Shown piece by piece: positions 12,901-25,600 of a DNA stretch of 64,000 nt. The notes beneath the pieces are model-generated. The model was given only the letters and a program-made list of their open reading frames with translations, was not told the origin of the DNA and made no database searches. The translations under genes and the position numbers were made by a program. The DNA comes from Camellia lanceoleosa (lineage: Eukaryota > Streptophyta > Magnoliopsida > Ericales > Theaceae): contig CM045762.1 of NCBI GenBank assembly GCA_025200525.1, positions 2,728,001-2,792,000 of the forward strand, given 5' to 3'. Every line of letters begins with the position of its first letter. Within the stretch, counting starts at the first letter, position 1.

Positions 12901-14649
12901 GCTCTTTAAAAAGGCCATAATTTGTATTATATATATATATATATATTTTTTTTAAAATTATAATTTATATCTATAACATATATAAAAAGAATGTAACCTT
13001 AAAGACCGCGGTATAATGTACCTGGTTCCCATTGTGTTCAAGCATCAACAGAGGTCAACCCACAACTTGCTTTTTGGTCCTTCTAGAAATTACCCAAGTT
13101 GGTGCTTCAAAGCAAAGAGCCTGAGCCTAGCGTCCATGAATGTCGCCATGTGGTGGGAATAAGCGGTGCTTTGTTTGCTTCTTCAAGCTGGATTTATCCT
13201 ATTTTGCAAAAAGAGTTAGTTGGTGCACAAAAGCATATATACCAATAATCTATAATAAAGGCTTCTACTTGAGTCCATGTGAGGTGACCGAATAATGAGG
13301 ATTCAATGCGAGATTTCCATGTATGTTGTCCAGAGTGTTCCTGTGGCAGTGAACTAATTGTCCAGAGTGCTTCTGTGGTGGTGAACTAATTGTATTCAAT
13401 CATATATACACTTACGAGTTGGAATTCACCGTGTCTAGAGATCAACTCCCAACCACACAATCAGGTATGCCATTGTCATAAACTCTGTGTTCTTTTTGTA
13501 GATGTTTGTATTGATTTTATATGCTTGTGTATTCTCTTGATGTTTGTAAGCATATAACTTGCACACAATGTGCTTGACAATATGCCCATGAGAGAGAAGT
13601 TATTTTGTTAATATGTGTTTTTGTTTATGAGATGCCAATTTCATGTTAACATATGATTGATATATTGCCAATAAAAGATTGTCAACCCCTTATATTGTAA
13701 TCTCTTTCTGTAGAGCTTGGAAAGAAAAGGAAGGACAAATATGACATTTTTCATGGGAAACAATTTAGATGTTTGATTAACTTGTTTAGAGTCAATTTAA
13801 GTCTTATTACACACACACAAACACACATATATAGAGTTGGATTGTTGTTGGATTGATTTGTTGATGTTTATTGAGCTTTGGGAGTCAAGGGTAGTTTGAT
13901 GTATTAACCAACTTACTGGCTACCACTAATATTTCACCTGCCACTAAATTTAATGTGACTATAACTTTGGTTCCATATTTCTTTTTTTACAATTAGAATG
14001 AGGGCTGCTATTTTTCTTGGACTTTTAGTTTTATTGTTGTGAGTTTTCATGTTCCTTTCTTTTATCTTCTTTCTTTTAATATATTTTCCTAAATAAATAG
14101 TTCGATTTGCTTAAATAATATTGCTAAATTGCGTTATGCTTTTGGTTTTTATATAGCTAAAAACTTGAGGCTTTTGAGGCGATGAGAGTTTTACAAAGTG
14201 AGTTCAATTTATGATTTCTTGAGAATTTGTATAGGGTTTTTAATTGCATCATTTGGGTTTTAAAATAATTTAAAGATCACTATGCATTTTATGTCATTCA
14301 ACGATTTAAATGATTGTGCATGTAGTTAACTTTTTCGCATTTTATATGGTGCATTTAGGTGAGGAAAAAATGGCCTCCATGACCATTAATTTATTCATGT
14401 CCATTTTCAATTTTTAGAAAATCATTTTTGTTCATGCGTGTATTTAAGAAACATTCAAAAAAAAGAAAAGAAAAAAAAAGAGAAATAGATAGAGAAATAA
14501 ATAAATTTAAATTAACATACATTTTTATCTATCATGTATATTTCTATTTTTGGAGAACCATTGTGGCAGTATTTTTTACATTTAAATTATGAACATGTTA
14601 AATTAATTAATGTACATTATACTTCATTTGTTTTAAGTTTTATTAAATA
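12901..14649. other. AT-rich intergenic DNA, no gene seen
   Basis: It contains a short TA microsatellite (about 12,927-12,946), an ACACACAC run near 13,811 and purine-rich runs near 14,460. I see no open frame with codon structure and no recognisable RNA gene. Confidence 0.6.
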
Positions 14650-14781
14650 GAAGTGCTAGCTAGTAGGGAGGCGATAAGGATAGCTGGGGTGTTAAGGTTT
14701 CATTCTATTATTGTAGAAGGTGATTTACAAGATGTGGCGGACATGTTTAATGTGGATAGGGAAATGGACCAGAGTGTGACT
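14650..14781 (+). pseudogene. Relic of an RNase H (RVT_3-type) domain
   Basis: One frame of about 44 codons reads EVLASREAIRIAG and then SIIVEGDLQDVADM. This matches the 'AE...REAL..A...IIVE.D' core of RNase H domains in plant LINEs and related reverse-transcriptase genes. The surrounding sequence is closed in all frames, so only a shard remains. Confidence 0.5.
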
Positions 14782-15027
14782 TTGTTTTTTCCACATAATT
14801 AATACTCACTTATGTAACAATACATTGTAGATTGTAGATTGTGGAATAAGCATTACTTAGCCACTAAGAGTTGCTGGTGTTTACATAATGTACATAACAA
14901 CTATCTTCTCCATAAAACTCATGAATAGAAAATCATATTAACAAGATCTTTGGATAATATTTTTGTGGTAAGATTCCACTCATATTCTTAAACAGTCTTC
15001 TTATGGTGATCCTTCTTATTTTGCAAC

Positions 15028-15200
15028 GGAAAAAGATTGCTACACCCAGTAAAGGGTGACACCCAGTGACACCCAGTGAGGTGTCACTGGCAGATTGGTC
15101 CAAAAACAGTTTTTTTTTTTTTTTTTTGCCCAACCCCACGCCGCCACGTCACTGGGGGTGGGGTGGGGGTCTTCAAAACTGGGTGTATGTAGCATTGTTC
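15028..15200. mobile_element. MULE-type MITE (173 bp) with perfect 9-bp target duplication
   Basis: The flanks are TTTTGCAAC (15,019-15,027) and TTTTGCAAC (15,201-15,209), a perfect 9-bp duplication typical of Mutator-like elements. The termini are imperfect inverted repeats: GATTGCTACACCCAGT on the left, and AATGCTACATACACCCAGT when the right end is reverse-complemented. The middle carries TTGGTCCAAAAA and a poly-T run, shared with the MITE at 35,561-35,713. Confidence 0.85.
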
Positions 15201-15209
15201 TTTTGCAAC

Positions 15210-18200
15210 ATGTATAAGTGAAAGCTTCACTGTTTATGCGGACTACTGCATCTAGATACAATTGGTCCTCCTATTATCTAGGTAAAGAAATTGAACTGGA
15301 TTGTATGAAATGCCTAATATGGATCACCTTGACATATCAAGTTAGGTCCAATCAGAATTTATTTGATATGAGCACAAATCATTAGTCTTGTAATTGATTG
15401 TTTGCTTACGAAAAGATGTGCAAAAACGTAGAGAGGTGATATGATCCAAATAAATATAATTATTATATAGGTGTAACTATTGAGATCATCCCCAAACAAC
15501 TCCTAATGGAAAAAGAGTTTATCAAATTTTTATGAATGCACTCCAAGTTAAGTTTGATTTGATTTTTCATATTTGATCAGCAAAGAAAAAAAATAATATC
15601 ATTGATAGATTAGATTCAAATAATACCACTAATGTAAGATTTATATTTCTATTTTCTGTATATTTTCATGATGATTTGAAAGTACGTCATCATTTTGCTC
15701 TTTAGTGGATTTGTGTCATAATCACTTATATAGTGTTTGGTTCGTTAGAATGAAATAAAATAGTCACTCCTTAGTCTCTCTATAGAATGACTGTTCTCTT
15801 ATAATGGTGAATAGTAATTCCTTTTGTAATGCATTTTTCATAAATCAAATACAATAAACAATCAGACTACATAGTACAATATTTACATACAGAAAATAAG
15901 CACTCCAATTGGAATGCGACCTCACGCACATAGCGCATGTGGGTCCAACTAGTATTAATTACATATATGATGATGCTAGATTGAATAACATAAAATTAAT
16001 TACGTTATGAAGTCTTATAATGGTTCTAACTTGGAGGTGTGGGGTTTACTTGAAAATATCTTTCTAATTTTCTTAAAAAATATAAATAAATGTATATTTT
16101 ATACATTAGATACTTTAAAGTACATATAAAAATATATGGAGTGTGAATGAAAATGATGATATAAAAATGTGGTTATATCCAACTATAGACAGTAGAAGTG
16201 AGTACCGGATATTCTGATCCGTCCAAATTGATCGAACCAAACTGATTCGTTGCATTTTGGACGGGTGCGTGATGACGAGCGGATGATTGCGAATTGATTT
16301 TTTCCAATTCGCCTAGTTTTTTACGGATGGCGGATTTGAGGTTCCTTTGGCCGCAACCGAACTGTCAAACCGCGAGCACCCTTAGTAATTTGTAAAACTT
16401 TGTGTTTTTAATTTTTTTAGATATTATGTATTTTCAATTAAAAAGAGTTTAGATATTTTGTTGTATTTTCAATTTGAAAATTCTTTTATCAAGTGGCAAA
16501 GGTTTATCTTTGATATTTTTGTGTGAAAAATATAAGGTATAATTTTGTATTTTTTTTTAAAAAAAAAAAATCAGATTAAATAGTTTTTGAATAAAAAAAA
16601 GTAATAAAATACTTTTGATAATGTATGATTTTCTTATATGTATTTATTATTGTTATTTGATGATAAATTTTTTGTTATGTTGAGTTGGATTATTATTCAA
16701 AAAAAAATATTGACAAATTGTTGTATTATGTTTAAAATTTGTAAAAGTTTAAACAACTAAACCGATTCGCATCCATTCAGCAATCCACCAATTCGCTCAA
16801 TCTACATCCATCAATTTGGTAGACGGATATGAATTGATTTTTTCAATCCATCCGTCCAACGAACGAATTGCGGATTAGAGATTCTCCAGCCGCAATCGAA
16901 TCGCCAACACTCCTTATAAAGAGCAGCTGAAAAGGTTTGATAGGTAGGAAAATATAAATAAATTAAAAGTACAAGATAAAAAGGGAACAAATAAAAGTGA
17001 ATGTTCATTTCTTAACATTTTTATGAAAAAATATCGTTTATTTATAGTAGTAAACGATAATTCTATTTGTAACATATTTTGTATCATCTATCTATGCTAT
17101 ATATACAAGCAAATGTAACGGACTCTCTAAAATTTTCAAGATGTCAATACTGATACCTGAGACGTTCTCTCTTGTATGTGGTAGTTCCTGAACTCTCCCT
17201 TATTTTGTTTCCCTAATTTTTAATTTTTTAATATAATAAAAAGTCAAAAACTTTAAATTTTGAAATAAATAAATTTAAATAAGGATATGATTTGTTAATC
17301 AAAATCTATCAAAAACATATGTATTTAAATATTTATTTTAATAAATCACATTATTTACTCATATTTTTTCTTTTCATTTGTCACGTATTAAAAATTTAAA
17401 ATCTTTAAATAATGAAATTTAGATAATGATATTTTTTTTATTAATCTATATCTATCAAAAGTATATGTATCTAAATCTTTAATTTAAATAAATCACAGGA
17501 TGTACTTCTATTCTCTCTCTCCCTCTATCACATATATTATAGCCTCTCCGTTCTTCTTCCTATATTATGTTTTTCACTTATGCAAGTTTTTTATCAGTCA
17601 AGAATAACTTATTCTTTTTCTTTTATATTTTTAAGTTTTTTTTTTTATATTTTATTTTACTCATTTGACCAGCCATAATAGTTTTGACTTTTCGACTATC
17701 ATTTTTTTACTCATTCTTTGAATATTGTTTTCTTTATTTTATATTATATATATCAACTCAATTATTTACAATATATCATTATCGGTCATGTAATCATGAT
17801 CATTACCAATATCATCACTACGACAACTGTGGAAGGAGACCAAGTCCATTGTCGTTGTTACCATTGATCTCAATAGGTTAATGATTTTGAGAAGTCATTT
17901 TGGACAGTAGAGGGAATGAGTTAAACTAAAGTGAATAATAGGGAGCGTTTTTTAAAAAAATTTAATTTTTTGATATATATGCATGTGTAAAAACTATGAA
18001 AACTTATATGGAATTATATATATATTTTAAGGTGATTATGAATTCATTGAGAACAAATTGTGCAAAATTAAAAATTTCAACATTTGGGCTTAGCTAATTT
18101 TGTTTATTTCAAAATTATTCAAAATTTATACATTGTATTCCTTGCATACGATACTTTTTTATTTAACTTTGTAAACAATATTTCTTACAACATGATTTTT

Positions 18201-18433
18201 CCCTAATAGTATTGATTGTTATCTTGATTTCATAAATTATAAATTAATATATTTTCTGCACAATATAAAAATAATATGAAATTTGTTTAACAAATATAAA
18301 TTCCATGCATAACATGGGTTATACATAACATAAGTTATCACAAAAAATTATAAAAACTCATTTTAAATTATAAAATCTCATGTACGTGTTATCACTAATT
18401 TTCTTAATGAACCAAACGTAAAAATAAACACTA
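15210..18433. other. AT-rich intergenic DNA, no gene seen
   Basis: This region has poly-A/T runs, TA-rich stretches and scraps of older MITEs. The segment near 15,740 (GTTTGGTTCGTTAGAATGAA) looks like a MITE end. One internal direct repeat is listed separately. No coding region or RNA gene can be supported. Confidence 0.6.
16200..16915. repeat. Pair of related 150-190 bp direct repeats
   Basis: 16,200-16,390 and 16,760-16,915 share the order GATTCG, GAATTGATTTTTT, then GCGGATT-GAG, then a GCCGCAA-CGAA block, in the same orientation. Such blocks resemble ends of plant hAT-like non-autonomous elements, but I could not find terminal inverted repeats or target duplications. Confidence 0.4.
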
Positions 18434-18436
18434 TAA

Positions 18437-19024
18437 GGCCCCGTTTGTTTGGGGTTATAGTAAGGGGATTAGGATTACTAATACCTTGGGACTAATATTG
18501 GGGTGTTTGTTTTGAGAGATAGCATTGGGACTATTAATACCTTGGGACTAACTAATACCTTGGTATTACTAATACCTTATTTGTTTTGAGAGATGAGGAG
18601 GGTATTACTAATACCTTGGTATTACTAATACCTTTGGGGAGGGGATTCATAGTGAAGAGGTAGAGATGGTATTAGAAAAATAGTGAGGGGATTAGAAATT
18701 TTTTTATTTTTTTTTATTTTTTATATATTGGGAATTTTTTTAAAAATATTAATGTTTAATTTTTATATTTTTTTATTTGTTTTATTATTTTATATAAAAA
18801 TAATTTAACAATTCCTCACTATTAATCCCCTCACTATCAATCCCCTCATTATTAATCTCCTCACTATCAATCCCCTCACTAACAATCCCCTCACTATTAA
18901 TCCCTTCACTATCAATCCCCTCCATTCTATCTCTGAAAACAAACGACCCTCACTAACAATCCCCTCACTATTAATCCCCTCACTATCAATCCCCTCCATT
19001 CTATCTCTGGAAACAAACGGGGCC
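18437..19024. mobile_element. PIF/Harbinger-like MITE (588 bp), TAA target duplication
   Basis: The ends are inverted GGCCCCGTTTGTTT repeats, flanked by TAA (18,434-18,436 and 19,025-19,027), which fits PIF/Harbinger 3-bp duplications. The right half is built of subrepeats of AATCCCCTCACTATC type and the left half of ACTAATACCTTGG type. The internal fold-back frames are not coding. A close inverted copy lies at 35,856-36,428. Confidence 0.82.
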
Positions 19025-19401
19025 TAATGGAATGACAATTTCATATTTCATTCATTTTAATAAATTAAACATTACTTAAATATACTATAAAAACTAAAGA
19101 TTATATAAGAATGTAAATAATTTCTTATGTTTTATTCGTTGAGGGTAAAGAGAGGTGCTTATCAACCCTTCATAAGCCCGTCACTGGCAATGTTGATTAG
19201 ATTGGGAGAGGGGGGAGGGGGTGTTGTTGAGGGTGAAGGGAGGTGCTCATCAGCCCTCCATAAGCACATCACTTTGAAAATGTTGACTAGATTTTGGTTT
19301 GGGGGGGGGGGGGAGGATGGGTAATAATGAATGGTGAGTGGTAACAAAAAAAAAAGGTGAACAAATTTACGATTAATCAACGTTAAAGTGCTTGTCATTA
19401 C

Positions 19402-19592
19402 CACCGAGGGGCCAGCTGGGTTGGTAAGGAGGTTTGCTCCCTTCCATACGGACCTGGTTTCGAATCCCCTAGCTGCTAAAGCGGGAGTCCACTGGTTAAG
19501 GTGGCGCGGCCAGCTCCCTCCAGTTTGGCTTGTAGAGTCGGCTCCTAAGGGGCCGGCTTTGGGGGTGTTCTGGGCATCAAAAAAAAAAAAAA
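19402..19592 (+). mobile_element. tRNA-derived SINE with poly-A tail and target-site duplication
   Basis: The 5' region has a polymerase III A-box-like GCTGGGTTGGTAAGGAGG and a B-box GGTTTCGAATCCCC. It ends in a run of about 15 A. It is flanked by duplications of about 17 bp (19,385-19,401 and 19,593-19,609), AAGTGCTTGTCATTAC against AAGTGCTCGTCATCAC, with two mismatches. It does not fold as an intact tRNA gene. Confidence 0.85.
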
Positions 19593-19611
19593 AAAGTGCT
19601 CGTCATCACTT

Positions 19612-20380
19612 AGCGACCATGCCTCACAATGAAATAAATGTTTGAGCTCGCATGGAAAGCTCTATTGTTTTATAAAAAACATAAAAGTCTTAAGATTAGT
19701 AAGGTATAGGGGTGATTTGGAATGATCTAAATAAATATATTTTTTAATTTTTTTTAAGAAAAAATATACAGAAAAATAAAAAAGTGATGTAATAAAAAAA
19801 AGATAAAAAGATAAATTATTTAGAAAATGCCAATGATGTTGATGGTTACATTTTAATAATTTATTTATTTATAAATCAATAAAAACAACGTGTTAATGTA
19901 AATAAATTTAAAAATAATAATTTAGGGATGTATAGCATCATCTGGAAAAAAGAAAAACCACTTAATTAATTAATTAAATTAAATTAACTTCAATAGATTA
20001 AAATATATCATTTGTTTCCTATGGACCGAAAGATCTTTTAGCATAGTTCCAAAGAGGAATCCTTGATAATCCAATAACTTAAATATACATATATATATAT
20101 ATATATATTATAAAATCATACATAGAATTAATATAGATGAATAAGATATTTTTATATGTAAATTTGACAGATAAAAAAATTAATTACAAAAATATGAAAA
20201 AATTTATGATTTCACTTTTTAATATTTATGTATAATATTTATCATTAATCTGAAAATAAAATTTCAACTCTCCGCTGACGTGTAATTTTTCCAAGAAAAC
20301 AAAAAAGAAAAAAAAAAAAAAAAGAGAGTAAAGGATATTTACGTAAAACCATATGCTATTCAAAAATTGAAAGAGGCGGT
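19612..20380. other. AT-rich region upstream of the cyclin gene
   Basis: No gene. It contains a TA microsatellite (about 20,083-20,108) and poly-A tracts. It is the presumptive distal promoter of the cyclin gene to its right. Confidence 0.55.
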
Positions 20381-20745
20381 CTAAGAACTTCTCCATCTCC
20401 ATCTCTCGAAAGATCTCTCATTCTCTCCTTCTCCATCTCTATTCTGCCGAAGATCGCTAACACATGACTTGGAATTGATTTCGGTTCAGGTGACACAAGA
20501 TCTTTTTGTAGTGTATTGCATTCCTATCTTCTCTCTCTATTTCTCCTCTCAAACCCTAGTTGTTCTTTATTTGTTTGTGTTTTATTCCAACTTTCTTATA
20601 CATCGGTTAGGTTAGGGGAAAACTATTTGAGTAGGAGAGCATTGACAGATTCTTCTTTGGCACATCTATGTAGGCAAAATTAGTTTATCACTCGAGAACG
20701 CAAACGACAAGTGTTATTATACATCTTAAAGAACCAAAACTGAAA
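20381..20745 (+). promoter_or_regulatory. Proximal promoter and 5' leader of CYCB3;1
   Basis: A pyrimidine-rich CTCCATCTCTC leader precedes the start codon. A GT-AG pair at 20,490 and 20,673 (TTCAG/GTGACA ... TATGTAG/GC) could define an intron in the 5' untranslated region. I saw no AACGG core of the mitosis-specific activator element between 20,000 and the start codon, on either strand. The transcription start is not determined. Confidence 0.45.
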
Positions 20746-22637
20746 ATGGTCGCTGTCAAGGTATGTTGAAACACTAATTATTATTTATTCTATCAATTCG
20801 TTTTCTCTTTGCGTGCATTAGTAGTTAAATTTGTTTCTTCCTCTTTAAATTTAGGGAAATTCAAGCACATTGTTGAATCAAGACAAGGATCGTGGCACTG
20901 GCACCCATAAGAGTGGTAGTACACTAGTCATTATTTTTAAAATATTACTTTTTTATAATATAAACTCTTTTATCTCTTTTATTTATCTGCTCATTTGTTC
21001 TGGGAAAACAGTTGGAGTAAAAAATTTCAAGGTGTATTCAGAAAATGATAAGGTTAAAGTTCGTGGTGGTGATTCCATTAATACACAATGCAAGTAAGTT
21101 TAGTTCAGGGTGTCTTTTTATGTTTGACTTCCATTGATGGGGATTAAATAATCGATACTAATATTTTGGTTTCTTCAGTGGAACATCAAGGGAATCCCTT
21201 ATGCTGCCAGGGTATGTAATATGGCCGACTGTCCTTTTGAAAATTTTAAATTGTTTGGAAACCTTGGGAAATATTCTTGTCAAGAGTTAGGATATGATGT
21301 TCTGACACAAAGGCAAAATAGTTGCATGAGGCCTATTATTGAAACATCTAAGAATTTAATATAAGATTTCTTAGTTTTTGTCTAATTGTTGTAGAAAAAA
21401 GAAAAAAAAGAGTATTTTACTCAACTGAAAGATAAGGATGATGATATTGTGTTTTGACATATTCTGATTCTTTATTAATGCTTTCTTTTGTGCAGAAGGA
21501 AATCTATTCCACTCAATAAAGGGGTTACTCAGACCAATGCTAGTGTTTCTAAGGTTGTACCCAATTATTTCCTTGTTACTTGGCAAGATGGTGTTGGGTG
21601 GGTGGTAGTGTGGGGAACTTTGTAAAAGAAAATTGTTTTTTTAGTATGTATTTATTTTATTCTTCATTTTATCTTTTGGTGTGAAGGGAGGTCCCAAAAC
21701 TCTGGAGAAGAGTAAGGCCAAACGTGATAGTTCCAGTAAGTCTAATCTAGACTAAATCTTTCACTAGAATTTCTGTGATTTTCTGCTAAGAAACCTTTTA
21801 ATGGTATCTTTATCTTCTTTAGTCAAAATAAATGTTGGAAGAAAAGTGTTGGCTGATGTGAGCAATCTTCGGGGCAACTTTTTGAGGACTGAAGTGCATG
21901 ATGGTTCCAAACCACTGTATGTTTTTTTTGTTTCTTTGCAGCTCAAAACATGCTTTCAGTTATAGGTTTATTAGAAGATTTAAATTATGTAGTGTTGCCA
22001 TCACTTGGAAGGAAAAAGAAAAAAATGTGTGTTCCATCATTTGAAATAATTGAGGTGATTTTGAATCTCTGATATCTCTCAGTTTTCAAATTTAGAAAGG
22101 AAAACGTAACAGCATTTTTTTTTTTGGGGGGGGGGGTGGATTATAGCACTTTTTGTTGTTGTAGATGTTGTAGCTCTATTTCTTAAGTATATGCTATATC
22201 ACAATGCAGGAAGGGTAAAAGTGAGAGGAGCACATTTTCCCAACGGTATGCATGCTAAACTTGATAAGCATAAATTATGATGATTCAATATGAAACATGT
22301 GATACTTGTAGTGAAAATTATACGCAGCTCTACTCGGTTTTCCACTGAAATGAAATTATTGATTTAATGGATTTGTATATAAATGGAAACTTGCACATGC
22401 GCGAATGGAACTGACGCTATTGCATATTTGTTTAAAATAATTGCTTTTGTCTTGCGTTTTCTTATAACAAGCTAGTTATCAAAAGCTATAGTCTTGATGG
22501 TTAGTGCTTAAATTTTCATTGTTTGGGTTAAATTTAACGTTTGGTTGTCAATCCTCTTTTTATTATGGACATTTTCTAGTGTATCAACAGATCCAGGCAC
22601 GAGGAATGCAAGTTCTTCATCAAGTAACTGTATCATG
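20746..22637 (+). other. CYCB3;1 N-terminal exon block, copy 1 (residues 1-162), intact D-box
   Basis: Nine coding exons of 15, 61, 82, 33, 58, 49, 94, 36 and 58 nt. The 94-nt exon encodes RKVLADVSN (about residues 106-114), a canonical RxxLxxxxN destruction box for APC/C-mediated proteolysis. Other landmarks are KNFKVYSENDK in the 82-nt exon and RKSIPLNKGV in the 58-nt exon, each with a counterpart in copy 2. Confidence 0.85.
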
Positions 22638-25600
22638 GTATGCTAAGCAAATTTGAAAGATTCTTACTGTTTGCTTGCTTAGTTACTTGATTTTTTTTGT
22701 TCAACTATTTATGTCTTTTCTTTATGACTTATCGTCCTTCAATTATTCTTTGAAGCTATAGCAGCATAATATTTAAATCATGCATCCAATTATGAGCTTA
22801 TTTGTACCATTATGGTTTATTATGATTGTGTTTTTACCATTGCTGGATATTAGGAGAATAGTTCAATTAGAAAAAAGAAGAAGAATAGTTTAATTAATTT
22901 TCCATGGACATGGAATGCTAACATCAGAATAGAGGTGAACTCATGGGAGGGTTTTGATATATAGCCTATATATATATATATATGTTTCTTTTGAAACAAA
23001 GTTTTGTTATGAACAAACCATTCATGTTAGATGATGGGAAGATTCAAAAATATATTTGCAAGAAGGGAAATTTGTTTTCTTATCTGAACAGGGAAAAAAG
23101 TAGTCTCATGGAGAGCACAGAGTAAAATCAAGAGAGAGCACTATAGGTCCCAAATACGGTTGCAACCGAACTATGTTGTTCATGAACGACTTGATCTCAG
23201 CTCGTTTATAGCTCATTTGATTGTGTAGTTTGCGACTCATACAATTGTGTATTCGACTCAAGATCAAGCATAAAATTAGGCTCGTTTATCAAAAAAGCTG
23301 AGCTCAATTCTATCATTCACTCTCTTCCTCAAAACATCTTTCTTCACTCTAAATTTCTCTCACAATATATGTATATGTGTAGTTTGTCCCTCTTTATGGC
23401 AAAGAGGTTCTCTTCATCTGTTTCCCTAGATTTTTCTAGGTTTCTCTATTGATTTTTCTTTTTAAGATAAAGCTTGGTTTGTTTATATATCGAGTTGTGT
23501 CAACCAAGCTGGAGCTCATCAAACACCGGACGACCTGAGCTAATCTCAACTAATTTTCAACAAGCCGAGCTTGAACACTCCAAAACTCAACTTGGCTTGG
23601 CTCATTTGTAGCCATATTCCCAATACTTTCAAGCAAATTTGTTAAATGCTTACTTGATGCTGTGGGAGGTATCTCATGCAAGATAAAATATAGTTTGCAA
23701 CTTTAGGCAACTCTTGCACTATTTGATTGTCAATGATAAAATATGACAAGGCAGCAGAAGTGAGAAATCGTGATATCAAGGCAAGCCAATATCAGCACCC
23801 CAACTTTTATACGCTGCTAACCTTTTTTTTCAGAAATAATAAAGTTCTCAAATTTCTCATGATAAAAATGTGCTCAAATTTGTGCTATTGTGAAATAGGG
23901 AAAAGTGAGGGAAAACACAAGGCAAGCTGTTGCCGGTTACCTTACTTTGAAGAGAGGTAAGTAGGATCAGTTATGAAATTTTATTATTTTTTATCTGATG
24001 GAAAAGTGCATTATTTGCTTTTCTTGTTTGGGACAATTGTAGAGACTAAAGATTTGAAGGTGTATGTTGATGACTCGAGGAGCATGTGTCAGGGCAAAGG
24101 AAATACTGATGGCCGGTATGCGACGCTTAGTTTAATTTCCTCCCATTGTTTTCTGATTTTATTTATTTATTCATTGCTATGAAAATTTTGATTTATCTTT
24201 TATTGTTTTTGTTAGGATAACTGCAAAGAACCTTCTGCCACCTATAAGGTTTCTGGGTTTGCAACATATTTCTTTGGTATATATGTTAAATGAAAAGATT
24301 AATCATCCCATTGATGCAAGCTGTTGTTTATTTCTGTGTGAAGGAAGTCTTTACCGGCGTCAAAATGGGTTAACCAGGTTGATACAAGCAATAAAAAGGT
24401 TGTGGTGAATTCATATTATGAGTTTATTCTACCTTTTAATATGAATTATTCTTTACTTGTTGGTTCTTCTACAAATTCCTTTTTTCCTTTTACAAATTCG
24501 TAAATATTTCTTTGGTTGTAGGAAAGTGCTGAAAATTCACAAATAGGTAATTGGATTTATGGTTTTCCTAGTGGGATACAATACTTATTTTCATGAGTGC
24601 ATTGCTGATAACTACCTGATAAAATTTATGTTTTTCACCGTTTGGTGCCTGCAGTTAAGCCGAAAGTTGGTAGGAAAGTGATGCCCCAAGTAAGCAATGC
24701 CAGAAGTAATCTTTGGAGGAATCGAGCTAGTGATGGTTTCATTATAATGTGAGCAAAATTAGCTCTAAAATGTTACATATTTTGACAGTTAATGTAATTG
24801 CACTGAAAAGCTCACACAATGCACTCACAATTTTTTTTAAACTTCTCATTACTTTCATTTTGGATAAAATGTCTGTTCATTTGGATGGTTTTTGCTCTTA
24901 ATTTGGATTAGTAGGTTATGATTTGCACTTTGTATGGGCTATTCTTTGATACTTTGTAATACATGGAGTATCAAGTTATTAGATTGCATGTAGCTGAGTT
25001 ATTGTTCGATAGTTTTCCCTTTAGAATTATTTCAGCTATAGCCTATTTCCTTGATGACCCTATGTGAACATGTATCAAATTTGTCTAAGAGTCTGTCATT
25101 ATGTTCTTGCTTGTTTGTCATATCATATCTCATGACAGATAATAGGTCTTACAGGGTACTAAGTTCTAACTACCCTGGTACTGTGAATCCAAAATGGAGG
25201 GCCCACTACATTTATAGTTTTACCATGTTACATGTAATATATTCTGACACGTTTCAGCTAGGATTTGGGACTATATTGGTCTAATTTAATGTTGAAATAG
25301 TGGTATTTGGAAATGAAAAGCAGCTACATGTTTACGGGAGTATATTGTACATTTTGCTTTCTTGCACATCCATGCTTTTCTACACAAGTACACCAATGTT
25401 GCATGTTTGCTTTTATATACGAGGCATGGGCACAAAATATGTGATGTTTATAGGCTTTAAAATTTATTTTTACTTGGATATTTTATTGTTAGCATCCTAA
25501 AGACATCAGAAATGGGTTTTAGCTAAACTCGTAAATTGAAGCCCACTTGATATAGTTATGTGAGAATGGGTCCGTTTAGACCCTACCACGTAGATGGATA

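Noticed and set aside
19400..19480. A tRNA gene, from the A-box and B-box
   Set aside because: No cloverleaf can be completed, and the poly-A tail with a 17-bp target duplication shows a SINE.
20000..20745. A mitosis-specific activator (AACGG core) in the cyclin promoter
   Set aside because: I looked for AACGG and CCGTT in this stretch and saw neither; control may lie farther upstream or in introns.
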